Positions 36,081 to 44,194 of a DNA stretch of 64,000 nucleotides are shown here, piece after piece (position 1 is the stretch's first letter; each line of letters opens with the position of its first letter). The translations under genes and the position numbers were made by a program. The notes beneath the pieces are model-generated. The model was not told the origin of the DNA, ran no database searches, and saw nothing but the letters and a program-made list of their open reading frames with translations. Source of the DNA: CAUPWF01 sp964367905 (GTDB lineage: Bacteria; Bacillota; Clostridia; Lachnospirales; Lachnospiraceae); the NCBI GenBank assembly GCA_964367905.1, contig CAYIZP010000014.1:4942-68941 (forward strand), in the 5' to 3' direction.

Positions 36081-36908
36081 CTAAAAGCCGCCAGAACGAC
36101 CACCACGGCTACCGCCATAACCACCACGACTACTACTGCTGCTGGTTTTTTTCGGTCTAGGTGTTCGGGTAACGGTTTCCCTGATGAAATCATCATCGGT
36201 CAGGGTCAATTTCAAACTATCCTTAGACATAAAGTCTCTTGCTTGTGTTTTTATCACTGCGGTCTTCATCTGAGGGACGAAGACACCAAAAACTACACCA
36301 CCACCAATCATTAGACCAATAACGAGTGGAGCGATAAATAGAACTAAAATATTGGTTATCATATCTTCCGATGATTGGTAAGGTGTACCATTTACCGCTG
36401 CCGTTAAAAATTCTTCCGTATAGTCTAGATACAGATTCATCGCATCGTAATAATATCCATCTGCAAGTAAGTCAGGAATCTCAGCATCGATGATATCTAA
36501 GGCAGATTCAGTAAATGCTTGTTGTCCAAAATTACGAGTAGAAGTAGCATATCCTCTATCATAAGAGTTCATATTAACACCAAAAACCAAGCCATCGCGT
36601 GTCGGATCCACGCCTTCATAATAATCACAGAAAGAAAGAAGTTCATCTCTTGAGATTGGTTCATCCATGGTGAGGATTGTGACATCAAAACTATAAATTG
36701 TATGCAAGTGAATAATTCGGTTGAAGATTTCTTGTTCTTCTGTATCAGTAAGTATATCAGCTGCATCTATTAGTGGGTCGAATCCATTAATCAGACCGTT
36801 TTGTGTAGTTTCTGTACTCTCGCTTGCGAGTGCTGTAGCTGAAATTGGCAGGAACAGCATGGAAGAGAGTAGGCAGATACCTATTAATAATTTAGTAAAT
36901 TTTTTCAT
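36081..36908 (-). CDS. TPM-domain membrane protein (YgcG-like), copy A
   Basis: This 275-residue protein has a signal peptide (residues 1-28), an extracytoplasmic TPM domain (about 40-180: GFDPLIDAADILTDTEEQEI, CDYYEGVDPTRDGLVFGVNM, YATSTRNFGQQAFT), one transmembrane helix (about 195-220) and a cytoplasmic tail ending in Arg/Gly/Ser repeats (RGGYGGSRGGRSGGF). The function of such proteins in bacteria is not settled. It follows a zinc-ribbon membrane protein gene by 15 bases. The same two-gene pair is repeated at 38155-40532. Confidence 0.85.
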   Translation of the reverse strand: MKKFTKLLIGICLLSSMLFLPISATALASESTETTQNGLINGFDPLIDAADILTDTEEQEIFNRIIHLHTIYSFDVTILTMDEPISRDELLSFCDYYEGVDPTRDGLVFGVNMNSYDRGYATSTRNFGQQAFTESALDIIDAEIPDLLADGYYYDAMNLYLDYTEEFLTAAVNGTPYQSSEDMITNILVLFIAPLVIGLMIGGGVVFGVFVPQMKTAVIKTQARDFMSKDSLKLTLTDDDFIRETVTRTPRPKKTSSSSSRGGYGGSRGGRSGGF

Positions 36909-36923
36909 GATAAAATCCCCCTC

Positions 36924-38021
36924 TTATATAACAAACATGTACATGAGTAAAAGTCCAATAAGGTAACCAACAGCCGATATTCCTAAGAATAGGAGATTTC
37001 GTTTCTTCTTATCAATTGGCAAATCACCAGAAACTTTTCCTGTCTGTCCATTGATGGCAAATTTATACATCTTGCCATTGTATTTTGTGTTGAGCATCCA
37101 CACTGGGAGCAAGGCATAATGAATGTCCTCATCTCGCATATCAATAGAAGAGGAAGTTTCACTAACCGATGTGTATCCATTTACTGTTGCTCTCATGGCG
37201 TCTTTTGTAGAGTTGATAATACGAGTCTTCGCTCTAGGAGTACAATCTTCAACACTTACATCGAACTTATCAGCAAAGAAGCCTGCCATGTAAGAAGAAG
37301 AAAATTCTTTTAATTCTTCATAATTGTAAGGCTCTAAACCATCCATATAGTTATCATCCATCTTGGTAGAAGCATCTACAGGAATTTTGGTGAACTCGGC
37401 ACTTCCCTCACGTCGTGCGCTATAGTATCTAGTGGTAGTTACATTATAATCTCCTCGCACATGTGTATTCACTTGGCGGGCATCAAAAGTCATGCCACCG
37501 ATTCCCTTACCCGAGAACAGCCAAAATGGAACATATACGCCGGCAATCTTGGAAATGCGATTTTGGCTCTTGAAGGTACTAGGCAGTAGGATTTTGCCGC
37601 CATAGAACTCTCTCAGGCGTTTTTCGGCATCCTTCTTATCTAGCTTGAACGGCAAGATGAAGTCAGGCTTCACCATTCCAGTTACATTATTCGTCATAAC
37701 AATTGGATTTCCGCAATACATACACTCTGTTGCAGCGGTATTCGCATCGGACACAATCTCAGCCCCACATGAAGTACAATTAAATCCAGACTGCATCTCC
37801 ATCATGTCGGAGTCCTTTACAGGCTCTTCTTTCGTAACCTCAGCTTGCTTCCAATCAATCGGTTCTGCCCCTTGTTCTGGTAATGTTTCTTCTTTTTTGT
37901 CGAAGAAATCTTCTGGATATGTAGTCTCACAAAACTCACAGACAATCATCTGCTTGTCTACATCAAAGTGCACAGGTCCCCCACAGGCAGGGCATTGAAT
38001 CTTCAATATATCTTCAGTCAT
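36924..38021 (-). CDS. zinc-ribbon membrane protein, copy A
   Basis: This 365-residue protein has two zinc ribbons near the N-terminus: CPACGG paired with CEFC, and CTSCGAE paired with CMYCGNP. A conserved soluble region follows (KPDFILPFKLDKKDAEKRL, GVYVPFWLFS, MDDNYMDGLEPYNYEEL), then HYALLPVWMLNTKYNGKMY and a C-terminal membrane helix. It is commonly annotated as TFIIB-type zinc-ribbon protein in clostridia; function unknown. About 65-70 percent of visible blocks match copy B at 39450 by eye. It has its own promoter. Confidence 0.82.
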   Translation of the reverse strand: MTEDILKIQCPACGGPVHFDVDKQMIVCEFCETTYPEDFFDKKEETLPEQGAEPIDWKQAEVTKEEPVKDSDMMEMQSGFNCTSCGAEIVSDANTAATECMYCGNPIVMTNNVTGMVKPDFILPFKLDKKDAEKRLREFYGGKILLPSTFKSQNRISKIAGVYVPFWLFSGKGIGGMTFDARQVNTHVRGDYNVTTTRYYSARREGSAEFTKIPVDASTKMDDNYMDGLEPYNYEELKEFSSSYMAGFFADKFDVSVEDCTPRAKTRIINSTKDAMRATVNGYTSVSETSSSIDMRDEDIHYALLPVWMLNTKYNGKMYKFAINGQTGKVSGDLPIDKKKRNLLFLGISAVGYLIGLLLMYMFVI

Positions 38022-38051
38022 AACTTTGTACTTCCTTCCTTTATAATAAAA

Positions 38052-38079
38052 ATTTTATTTTCAGATTACATTATATCAA
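38052..38079 (-). promoter_or_regulatory. promoter upstream of zinc-ribbon/TPM pair A
   Basis: Minus strand: TTGATA, 16 bases, TAAAAT. It may also drive the radical SAM operon, because no terminator is seen between the TPM gene and rSAM1. Confidence 0.55.
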
Positions 38080-38090
38080 AAAATGTAGAA

Positions 38091-38131
38091 AAAAAGAAGA
38101 ACTTCTCAGTGATAAAGAAGCTCTTCTTTTT
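38091..38131. terminator. hairpin terminator after pair B
   Basis: AAAAAGAAGA-A-CTTCT pairs with AGAAG-C-TCTTCTTTTT around an 9-base loop, so it is T-flanked on both strands. It ends the transcript of pair B and separates the two pairs. Confidence 0.75.
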
Positions 38132-38154
38132 CAATATGTAGGAATTGTCGACGA

Positions 38155-39432
38155 TTAGAAGCTTCCCGAGCGTCCACCTCGACTGCCGCCGTAGCCACTG
38201 CGACTACTGCCGCCGCTGCCACCCCCACCGCCTTTTGATTTAGGTGAGTATTTGCTAGATGTGGATTTATTGATGAATTTATCGTCCTTTGTAGATACAA
38301 CAAGGCTTCCCTTTACTAGAAAATCTTCAGCAGAAGTTTGAATGACAGCTGTCTTCATCTGACGTACTAGAATCCCTTGCACAATGCCCATTGTAATTAT
38401 TAGGCTGAAAATGGCTGGGATAGCGATGATATACAAGAGTACACTTTGCCAATTGAGAGGGGCGCTATATGGATCGCCCGATTGAGCCGCCACGATGAAT
38501 TCTTCCGTATAATCCAGATATTGATTGAATGCATTGAAGTATTCTCCTGATGTGAGTATTGGAGCAATCTCTTCATCAATGATATCAAGTGCTGAGGAGG
38601 TAAATGCGACCTCGCCGAGATTTCTAGTAGAGGTTGCATAGCCCCTATTAGAAGGATTCATATTCAGCGCAAATACAAGCCCATCCCTTGTAGGGTCTAA
38701 TCCTTCATAATAATCACAATATGTGAGAAGCATATCGCCATCTGGAACATGGGACATGGTCAATAAGGTAATATCAAAATCATATGTATTTTGAAAACTT
38801 TCTATCCGTGAAAATAAAACAAGTTCCTGTTCGGGGGTAAGGATGTCAGCGGAATCAATCAATGGATCAAACCCATCTAGCATGCCTCCTTCTCCGACAT
38901 AGTTTAAGGTCTCCGCAGGTACTTCAATTCCTGTTTGCGCTACTAAATAATTTTCTACATTGTTGACAAAATCAGTGTACATATCTACATACAGCATACC
39001 ATAGTCAGAATATTCTTCCGCATAGTCTTCACTAGCAATCATGTAGTCGATTATTGCAGAGCCAATCGTATCACTGTATTTTCCATATCCAACATAGTCC
39101 CACTCATAACGATTCGCTGAAAATAGACCAAAGGTGAAAATAATTCCATTTTCTCCTAAGTTAGATAGATTATAACTATTGACATAATCATAAAAATCAT
39201 CCATATGACTAAATTCACCAGCTGAAACTAGAGTGATATTATAATGATATGTTTCACTTATCTTCGCAATCCTAGCTTCTAAGGCTGGCTTACTATCTTC
39301 GGAGATTAAGTTCATGTCATCAATAATAGAAGCACTATCAAGGGAATTTTCGTTTTCACTTGCATAGGTTGGAACGGAGAAACATGAAGACAATAGTAGT
39401 AAAATCGTAAGGATACTAAGTAATTTTTTCAT
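38155..39432 (-). CDS. TPM-domain membrane protein with a doubled N-terminal region, copy B
   Basis: This 425-residue protein has a signal peptide followed by two TPM-like segments. The first (about 30-175: IDDMNLISEDSKPALEARI, FGLFSANRYEWDYVGYG) is degenerate. The second (about 190-330: GFDPLIDSADILTPEQELV, CDYYEGLDPTRDGLVFALNM, YATSTRNLGEVAFT) closely matches copy A. A transmembrane helix and a Gly/Ser/Arg tail (GGSSRSGYGGSRGGRSGSF) follow. It is paired with the zinc-ribbon gene upstream at 17 bases. Copy A lacks the first segment, so an internal duplication or loss has happened. Confidence 0.83.
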   Translation of the reverse strand: MKKLLSILTILLLLSSCFSVPTYASENENSLDSASIIDDMNLISEDSKPALEARIAKISETYHYNITLVSAGEFSHMDDFYDYVNSYNLSNLGENGIIFTFGLFSANRYEWDYVGYGKYSDTIGSAIIDYMIASEDYAEEYSDYGMLYVDMYTDFVNNVENYLVAQTGIEVPAETLNYVGEGGMLDGFDPLIDSADILTPEQELVLFSRIESFQNTYDFDITLLTMSHVPDGDMLLTYCDYYEGLDPTRDGLVFALNMNPSNRGYATSTRNLGEVAFTSSALDIIDEEIAPILTSGEYFNAFNQYLDYTEEFIVAAQSGDPYSAPLNWQSVLLYIIAIPAIFSLIITMGIVQGILVRQMKTAVIQTSAEDFLVKGSLVVSTKDDKFINKSTSSKYSPKSKGGGGGSGGSSRSGYGGSRGGRSGSF

Positions 39433-39449
39433 ATGAATATTCTCCTTTC

Positions 39450-40532
39450 CTATGTGAATATAGTATACGACCCTAATGCTAGAAGGGCAAAGTTGATAAG
39501 GAAGATTGCAACAGAAATAATTTTTTTCTTACGTTTGTCAATAGGTAGATCTCCAGACACCTTGCCAGTCTGCCCATTGATTGCGAATTTGTACATTTTA
39601 TCATTATATTTTGTGTTCAACATCCAAACAGGTAGAAGTGCATAATGAATCTCCCGGTCAGACATCGCAATATTAGACCTCGCCACGGATACACTCGAGT
39701 AACCAGTGACAGTCTTTTTTAGAGCTTCATTTGTAGAATTTTTGATTCTAGTGAGTGCACGTGTTGAACATGCATTGACATCCATATCAAATTTATCGGA
39801 GAAAAATCCAGCCATATAAGAATTAGAAAAAGGTGTTAATTCTCCATAATTATAAGGTTCTAGCCCATCCATATAGTTGTCTTCCATCTTATTGGACGCA
39901 TCTACAGGAACTTTAATAAATTTTACATTTCCAGAACGAAAAGCAGAATAATGTTTTGTAGTAGTAATAATATAATCACCATTCCGATGTTTGCTAACTT
40001 TTTTTGCATTGAATGTGACATCACCACTCCCATTTGCAGAGAATAACCAGAAAGGTACATACATTCCTGTTATTTTCGAAATTTTATTTTTGTCCTTAAA
40101 AGCGTTTGGCAAAAGAATTTTTCTCATATAGAATTGTTTTAATTTCCTTTCCGCTGCGGCTTTATCAAGCTTAAATGGAATGATTAAGTCAGGTTTCAAG
40201 GTACCAGTAACATTATTGGTTACAAGAAGAGGGCTACCGCAATACATACATTCTGTCGCAGCAGTATTGCTATCTGCGAGAACTTCTGCGCCGCAAGAAG
40301 TACAAGAGAAGCTACAATCAACAGTCATCTGTTCATGGTCTTTGATATATCCTGCTAAGTTCCAATCGATTTTAGAGTCATTTGTTTCGGTTGTGTCATC
40401 CTCTTTTTGCCTAAAAACATCTTCAGGAAATTGATTGTTGCAGTACTCACACACAATCATCTGATTATCGATATCAAATCGCAAGGGACCACCACAAGTG
40501 GGGCACTCATATTCTAAAATTTTTTTGTCCAT
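39450..40532 (-). CDS. zinc-ribbon membrane protein, copy B
   Basis: This 360-residue paralogue of the protein at 36924 has the same order: CPTCGG/CEYC and CTSCGAE/CMYC zinc ribbons, KPDLIIPFKLDKAAAERKL, GMYVPFWLFSANG, MEDNYMDGLEPYNYGEL, HYALLPVWMLNTKYND and one C-terminal helix. AAAGGAG precedes the ATG. With the TPM gene downstream it forms pair B. The doubled pair suggests two membrane complexes of the same design. Confidence 0.82.
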   Translation of the reverse strand: MDKKILEYECPTCGGPLRFDIDNQMIVCEYCNNQFPEDVFRQKEDDTTETNDSKIDWNLAGYIKDHEQMTVDCSFSCTSCGAEVLADSNTAATECMYCGSPLLVTNNVTGTLKPDLIIPFKLDKAAAERKLKQFYMRKILLPNAFKDKNKISKITGMYVPFWLFSANGSGDVTFNAKKVSKHRNGDYIITTTKHYSAFRSGNVKFIKVPVDASNKMEDNYMDGLEPYNYGELTPFSNSYMAGFFSDKFDMDVNACSTRALTRIKNSTNEALKKTVTGYSSVSVARSNIAMSDREIHYALLPVWMLNTKYNDKMYKFAINGQTGKVSGDLPIDKRKKKIISVAIFLINFALLALGSYTIFT

Positions 40533-40687
40533 AAAAATAAACTCCTTTCACTTAAATGTATTAATCGTAGTATAAGAGATAGAAGAGAAAAAAACTTCGT
40601 ATATTTGTGCAAGTTGATAAATTTTGTGTTTTATTACTTTATATACAGAAGAAATAGCTTGAATATTAAATATTAGTATAAATGTGA

Positions 40688-41321
40688 TTGAAATTGACCC
40701 AGAAGGGATTTGCAGAATTAACAAATGTATCATATAAGACTGTTCAAGGATGGGAGAGAAGTGAAAAAGGGATTGTTGGTCCTATTGTACCACTAATTCA
40801 AGCGCTTCTTAGTTCGGCAAAGGTGTACGAATCATTAACTATACCAGAGAAGAGGATGCCAATTCGACTATGGTATATGTATAGAAACGAAGTGTGTACG
40901 ATTATTGATGTGGATGAAATGCAGAGGCATTTAAAGTTGTATAATATGGTGGAGGATATTAACATTAGAATGTCTATTTCATAATTATTATGGAGAGAGT
41001 TTATATAGTACACTTTATAAAATTCGAGATGAAAGAACCAGGTTGGAATATTTAGTAGATCAAATTATAAATATTACAGGATTAAAAGAATTTGGAACAT
41101 ATATATCTACGGCAAAGCCAAAGACATATTGTGATGACTTTGACTTGCAGTTGGATATAGCGGAGCAGTTATATGGACAAAATTTACACTTTTACTTTAG
41201 TGAGTCTGATATGGTCAGTATTTCAGAGCGCGACAAGTTATATCCGAGTGACGTGAAGAAAAGGGTATATCAGATATTATTAGAGAGAAAAAGAAAATAT
41301 AAATATTTATTTAAGGGATAG
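40688..41321 (+). pseudogene. decayed helix-turn-helix regulator gene
   Basis: Two frames carry parts of one protein. The first (to 40984) reads TQKGFAELTNVSYKTVQGWE, an Xre-like HTH that lacks its first helix and a good start or ribosome site. The second is open from 40935 to 41321 and reads HNYYGESLYSTLYKIRDE and onward. Removing one T from the TTT near 40977 joins them (MSIHNYYGESLY). So the gene appears to have a 5' truncation and a one-base frameshift, or a sequencing error at the second site. It overlaps the end of the convergent ferredoxin gene by 15 bases. Confidence 0.65.
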
Positions 41322-41546
41322 GAAGCACAACCACTTGATATGGAATCTGCTTGTTACATCATCCAAAAAGCTTATAGCATTGACAGGACAGACAGGAAGA
41401 CAGTTCCCAATCCCATCGCAGTAATCATCACGGGTAACCCTTGCTTTACCATCCACCATTTCAATAGCACTTTGCTTGCAAGTTTTAGCACAGATACCAC
41501 AGCCTATACATTTTTCGGAATCTATTTTAATTGTTTTTTTCTTCAT
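41307..41546 (-). CDS. 2[4Fe-4S] ferredoxin, probably shortened
   Basis: This 79-residue protein has two cluster motifs: CIGCGICAKTCKQSA and CDGIGNCLPVCPVNA. It should carry electrons or sense redox state. The first 62 residues match the start of longer clostridial ferredoxin-domain proteins from memory. The last 17 (DDVTSRFHIKWLCFLSLK region) look unrelated, and the gene ends inside the decayed HTH gene, so a rearrangement may have cut it. It is transcribed away from the Crp/Fnr gene, and the two share a short intergenic region with a palindrome. Confidence 0.75.
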   Translation of the reverse strand: MKKKTIKIDSEKCIGCGICAKTCKQSAIEMVDGKARVTRDDYCDGIGNCLPVCPVNAISFLDDVTSRFHIKWLCFLSLK

Positions 41547-41560
41547 TCTATTTCTCCTTC

Positions 41561-41589
41561 TTGATGTTGTAATCAGAGTGTACTATAAT
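41561..41589 (+). promoter_or_regulatory. promoter of the Crp/Fnr gene
   Basis: TTGATG, 17 bases, TATAAT. The expected transcription start is a few bases before the palindrome at 41604. Confidence 0.6.
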
Positions 41590-41603
41590 TAAAATAAAAA
41601 TAT

Positions 41604-41617
41604 GTTGTTTAAACAAC
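41604..41617. promoter_or_regulatory. 14-bp palindrome, candidate Crp/Fnr operator
   Basis: GTTGTTTAAACAAC is a perfect palindrome just downstream of the expected start of the crp-like transcript and 13 bases before its start codon. Its position suits autorepression. Assignment to the neighbouring regulator is inference. Confidence 0.55.
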
Positions 41618-41629
41618 GAAAAGGGAAAT

Positions 41630-42286
41630 ATGAATAAAAAAATTCAAATAGCTAAGAATCATCCTCTTTTTTTTAACATAGCAGAATCTGAATTGAATTC
41701 TATGATAATATGTCTTGGAACTTATGAAAAAATATATGGTAAAGGCGAATTTATCTTACAACAAGGTGAACTGGTGAGTTTTGTGGGCATGGTGCTTGAA
41801 GGAGCAGTTAAAATTGTTAAGAGTGATTGGGAGGGGAATGAAGTAATTATCGCTGAAATTCAGAAAGGCGATATATTTGCGGAAGTATTTGCATGTGCAG
41901 GTGTAACCGTTAGTCCAGTCTCTATTATTTCTAGTACGAGGAGCGAGATATGTTTTTTTGATTTTAGCAAGGTTATCGCTACTTGTGGAACATCTTGTGA
42001 ATTCCATCGGAAATTGATTTTGAATATGCTTAATATTCTTGCTCAAAAAAGCATTTACTTAAATCAGAAGATTGATATCATATCCAAAAGGACTCTGAGA
42101 GAAAAAATATGGGCTTATCTTGAGTATATAGCCAGAGGTCGTATGAAGTTCCGAATTCCACTCAATCGAGAGGAGCTAGCTAATTTTTTATGTGCCGATA
42201 GAAGTGCAGTTTCGAATGAACTTTCCAAGATGCAGAGAGAGGGATTGATTCGATACAAGAAGTTTGATTTTGAGATTTTAAATTAG
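41630..42286 (+). CDS. Crp/Fnr-family transcriptional regulator
   Basis: This 218-residue regulator has an N-terminal cyclic-nucleotide-binding-like beta-roll (about 10-120: GKGEFILQQGELVSFVGMVLEG, GDIFAEVFACAG), a long dimer helix and a C-terminal winged HTH (LNREELANFLCADRSAVSNEL). There is no Fnr-type N-terminal cysteine cluster. Such regulators beside small ferredoxins often sense redox or nitrosative stress. The last seven codons (DFEILN and stop) and seven following bases lie within the 28-bp direct repeat that flanks the SatD cassette, so the insertion used the 3' end of this gene and kept it intact. Confidence 0.88.
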   Translation: MNKKIQIAKNHPLFFNIAESELNSMIICLGTYEKIYGKGEFILQQGELVSFVGMVLEGAVKIVKSDWEGNEVIIAEIQKGDIFAEVFACAGVTVSPVSIISSTRSEICFFDFSKVIATCGTSCEFHRKLILNMLNILAQKSIYLNQKIDIISKRTLREKIWAYLEYIARGRMKFRIPLNREELANFLCADRSAVSNELSKMQREGLIRYKKFDFEILN

Positions 42287-42293
42287 ATTACAG
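42266..42293 (+). repeat. 28-bp direct repeat, left end of the SatD cassette
   Basis: This 28-bp stretch (GATTTTGAG at its start, GATTACAG at its end) is identical to 44158-44185. It covers the last codons and stop of the Crp/Fnr gene. Flanking bases differ, so the match stops sharply on both sides. Confidence 0.9.
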
Positions 42294-42295
42294 AT

Positions 42296-42370
42296 GCAAT
42301 TAAAAACGATTGCATAATAAAAAGCAATCAAAAACGATTGCAAATTAAAAATACAATCAAAAACGATTGC
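42296..42370. promoter_or_regulatory. three iterated palindromes upstream of satD-like gene
   Basis: Three 18-bp units of the form CAATC-AAAAAC-GATTGC occur at 42296-42313, 42324-42341 and 42353-42370, with start spacings of 28 and 29 bases. Each is a small inverted repeat. The last is followed by six T, so it could also end the crp transcript. The even spacing suggests a multi-site operator. Confidence 0.75.
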
Positions 42371-42419
42371 TTTTTTAAAAATATAATTTTATAATAATAA
42401 AGAAATGAGGTGATTGAAG

Positions 42420-43292
42420 ATGAACTATGTATCGTTAATTGTTGATATTGAGAAATCAAAAAGTTACATGCCTATAGAACGAAATGATATGCAGTATTAT
42501 ATGGATAAATGCATTAAAAATCTAAATGTTTTGTTTGAGAAGGAAATGAAATTTAAGGTGACTTTTAGCGGAGGGGACGAAATTCAAGGGTTATTTAGAG
42601 ATGTTACGGTAGCATTAATATATTTTCGCATATTAGAAATGTTAATGAAGCCAGCTAAACTGCGTGCTGGAATTGGAGTAGGGGAGTGGAATATTAAGAT
42701 TGAAGAAGGGGCATCCACACAACAAGATGGTCCTGTTTATCATAGAGCGCGAATGGCTATAGAGGAAGTAGCTAAATCAAAATATCACAATGTAAGAGTA
42801 ATTTCGTATAAGAATGATATTATGGTTAATCATTTGCTTAATGCTTCTTTACCGTTACGTAGGCAACAGGTATATATGCAAAATATTATGCAAGTGATGT
42901 TGGAATTGTTGTTTCCTTTTATAACATCTGAGATGGAGTTTGATAGTTATGGCGTGATAAAAGAACTATTGTCTATGAAATATGCATATCGTTTAGGTTC
43001 CAAAAATGGAGGAAACTATCAAAATAAAAGTATTTTGTTAGATAAAGATAGTATAGACTTGTCAAAAATTTTTGTAATACATCCAATTTATATAGATGGA
43101 GAGATTAAAGAAGCTGATTCGATAATAGTTATAAAAAATGCAACATCTCTTATTTCTGAAATATTCCAATGCTCTAGGCAAAATGTGGATACAATTATTA
43201 GAAGAGGAAATGTAAATAAAATTAGAGAACTAGATTACATGGCATTACAATTTGCGAAGCAAACATATAGGGGAGATGAATGGAGCTACTAA
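42420..43292 (+). CDS. SatD-family protein (palm-like domain plus HTH)
   Basis: This 290-residue protein resembles the SatD family. Residues 1-110 look like a nucleotide cyclase/polymerase palm: Asp9 in LIVDIEKSK and TFSGGDEIQGLF at 48-59, with RAGIGVGEW and the segment to YHRARMAIEEV after it. Residues about 241-275 form a helix-turn-helix (SLISEIFQCSRQNVDTIIRR). GAGGTGA precedes the ATG. The gene overlaps the DUF3307 membrane gene by 13 bases. Known members have no firm function. A nucleotide-signal maker that controls its own operon is an inference from motif and context. Confidence 0.75.
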   Translation: MNYVSLIVDIEKSKSYMPIERNDMQYYMDKCIKNLNVLFEKEMKFKVTFSGGDEIQGLFRDVTVALIYFRILEMLMKPAKLRAGIGVGEWNIKIEEGASTQQDGPVYHRARMAIEEVAKSKYHNVRVISYKNDIMVNHLLNASLPLRRQQVYMQNIMQVMLELLFPFITSEMEFDSYGVIKELLSMKYAYRLGSKNGGNYQNKSILLDKDSIDLSKIFVIHPIYIDGEIKEADSIIVIKNATSLISEIFQCSRQNVDTIIRRGNVNKIRELDYMALQFAKQTYRGDEWSY

Positions 43293-44142
43293 TACTAGGA
43301 TATGTGATAGGGGAGTTTTATTTTCAAACTAATGAGTTGGAAAAAAGGAAAAGAAAATCTATAAAACATGTTTTAATGCATGGGATGATTTACACCGTAG
43401 CTATGAGTATACCGTTGATTCTGTTAGTTACAGAAATTGATGCTGGAGTAAGAGTATCTATGGTGATATTTATTAGTCATATTGGTTTGGAAGCTTTGAT
43501 TGGGGCTATGGAGAGTAAATATTCAAAATATAAATGTCAATTTTTTTTAATCAGCCAGATATTGTATATAATGATTTTATTTGGAATTAATTACATATTT
43601 ATAAAATCCAATTCTGTACAGTATAATTTTTTGACAAGAAATAATATATTAATTCTAATTTTGGTTTTAGTTTGTTGGAAACCTGCAGCTACTGTTGTGA
43701 ATCTTGTTTTAAAACAATTAACGCCATTTCAGGATGCAGATNNNNNNNNNNNNNNNNNNNNNNNNNNNNNNNNNNNNNNNNNNNNNNNNNNNNNNNNNNN
43801 NNNNNNNNNNNNNNNNNNNNNNNNNNNNNNNNNNNNNNNNNAGCTACTGTTGTGAATCTTGTTTTAAAACAATTAACGCCATTTCAGGATGCAGATAATG
43901 AAAGTAGAGATGAAGTAGAGCGAATGGGATTCTGGATAGGTGTATTAGAGCGAGAAATTATATTAATATTAGGAGTGTTCGGTCAATATGGAGCGATAGG
44001 GTTTGTTCTAACAGCAAAAAGCATAGCTAGATACAAGCAATTAGAAGATAAAAAATTCGCCGAAAAATATTTGATTGGAACTTTATTAAGTGCTTTGATT
44101 TCGGTTGTGGGCATTATGATATATGAAGTGTATAAAAGCTGA
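43280..44142 (+). CDS. DUF3307-family membrane protein, gene crossed by an artificial gap
   Basis: With the 55-bp overlap collapsed (gap region 43687-43896) the frame is intact and encodes about 235 residues. It has six or so hydrophobic segments. It begins LLILGYVIGEFYFQTNELEKRK, the usual DUF3307 start, and ends with GFWIGVLEREIILILGVFGQ and TAKSIARYKQLED. It overlaps the satD-like gene, so the two are coupled. DUF3307 and SatD often occur together. As the only membrane protein of the cassette it is the likely effector or partner. Confidence 0.75.
43687..43896. other. artificial scaffold gap with 55-bp duplicated ends
   Basis: 100 Ns at 43742-43841 lie between two exact 55-bp copies (43687-43741 and 43842-43896). 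Merging the copies restores one reading frame across the DUF3307 gene, which shows that the gap and one copy are assembly artefacts. Confidence 0.9.
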
Positions 44143-44157
44143 TATACAGAGGGCGAA

Positions 44158-44185
44158 GATTTTGAGATTTTAAATTAGATTACAG
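44158..44185 (+). repeat. 28-bp direct repeat, right end of the SatD cassette
   Basis: An exact copy of 42266-42293. Here it is non-coding and lies 9 bases before the yaaA start. The distance between copies is about 1.74 kb after removing the assembly duplication. Confidence 0.9.
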
Positions 44186-44194
44186 GAGAATGAG

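Noticed and set aside
42296..42370. Short CRISPR-like array (three repeats)
   Set aside because: The units are palindromes with 10-11-base gaps, far shorter than CRISPR spacers, and no cas gene is near.
42420..43292. SatD-like protein as a diguanylate cyclase
   Set aside because: Only SGGDE is shared; the surrounding GGDEF-domain motifs are missing and an HTH is present.
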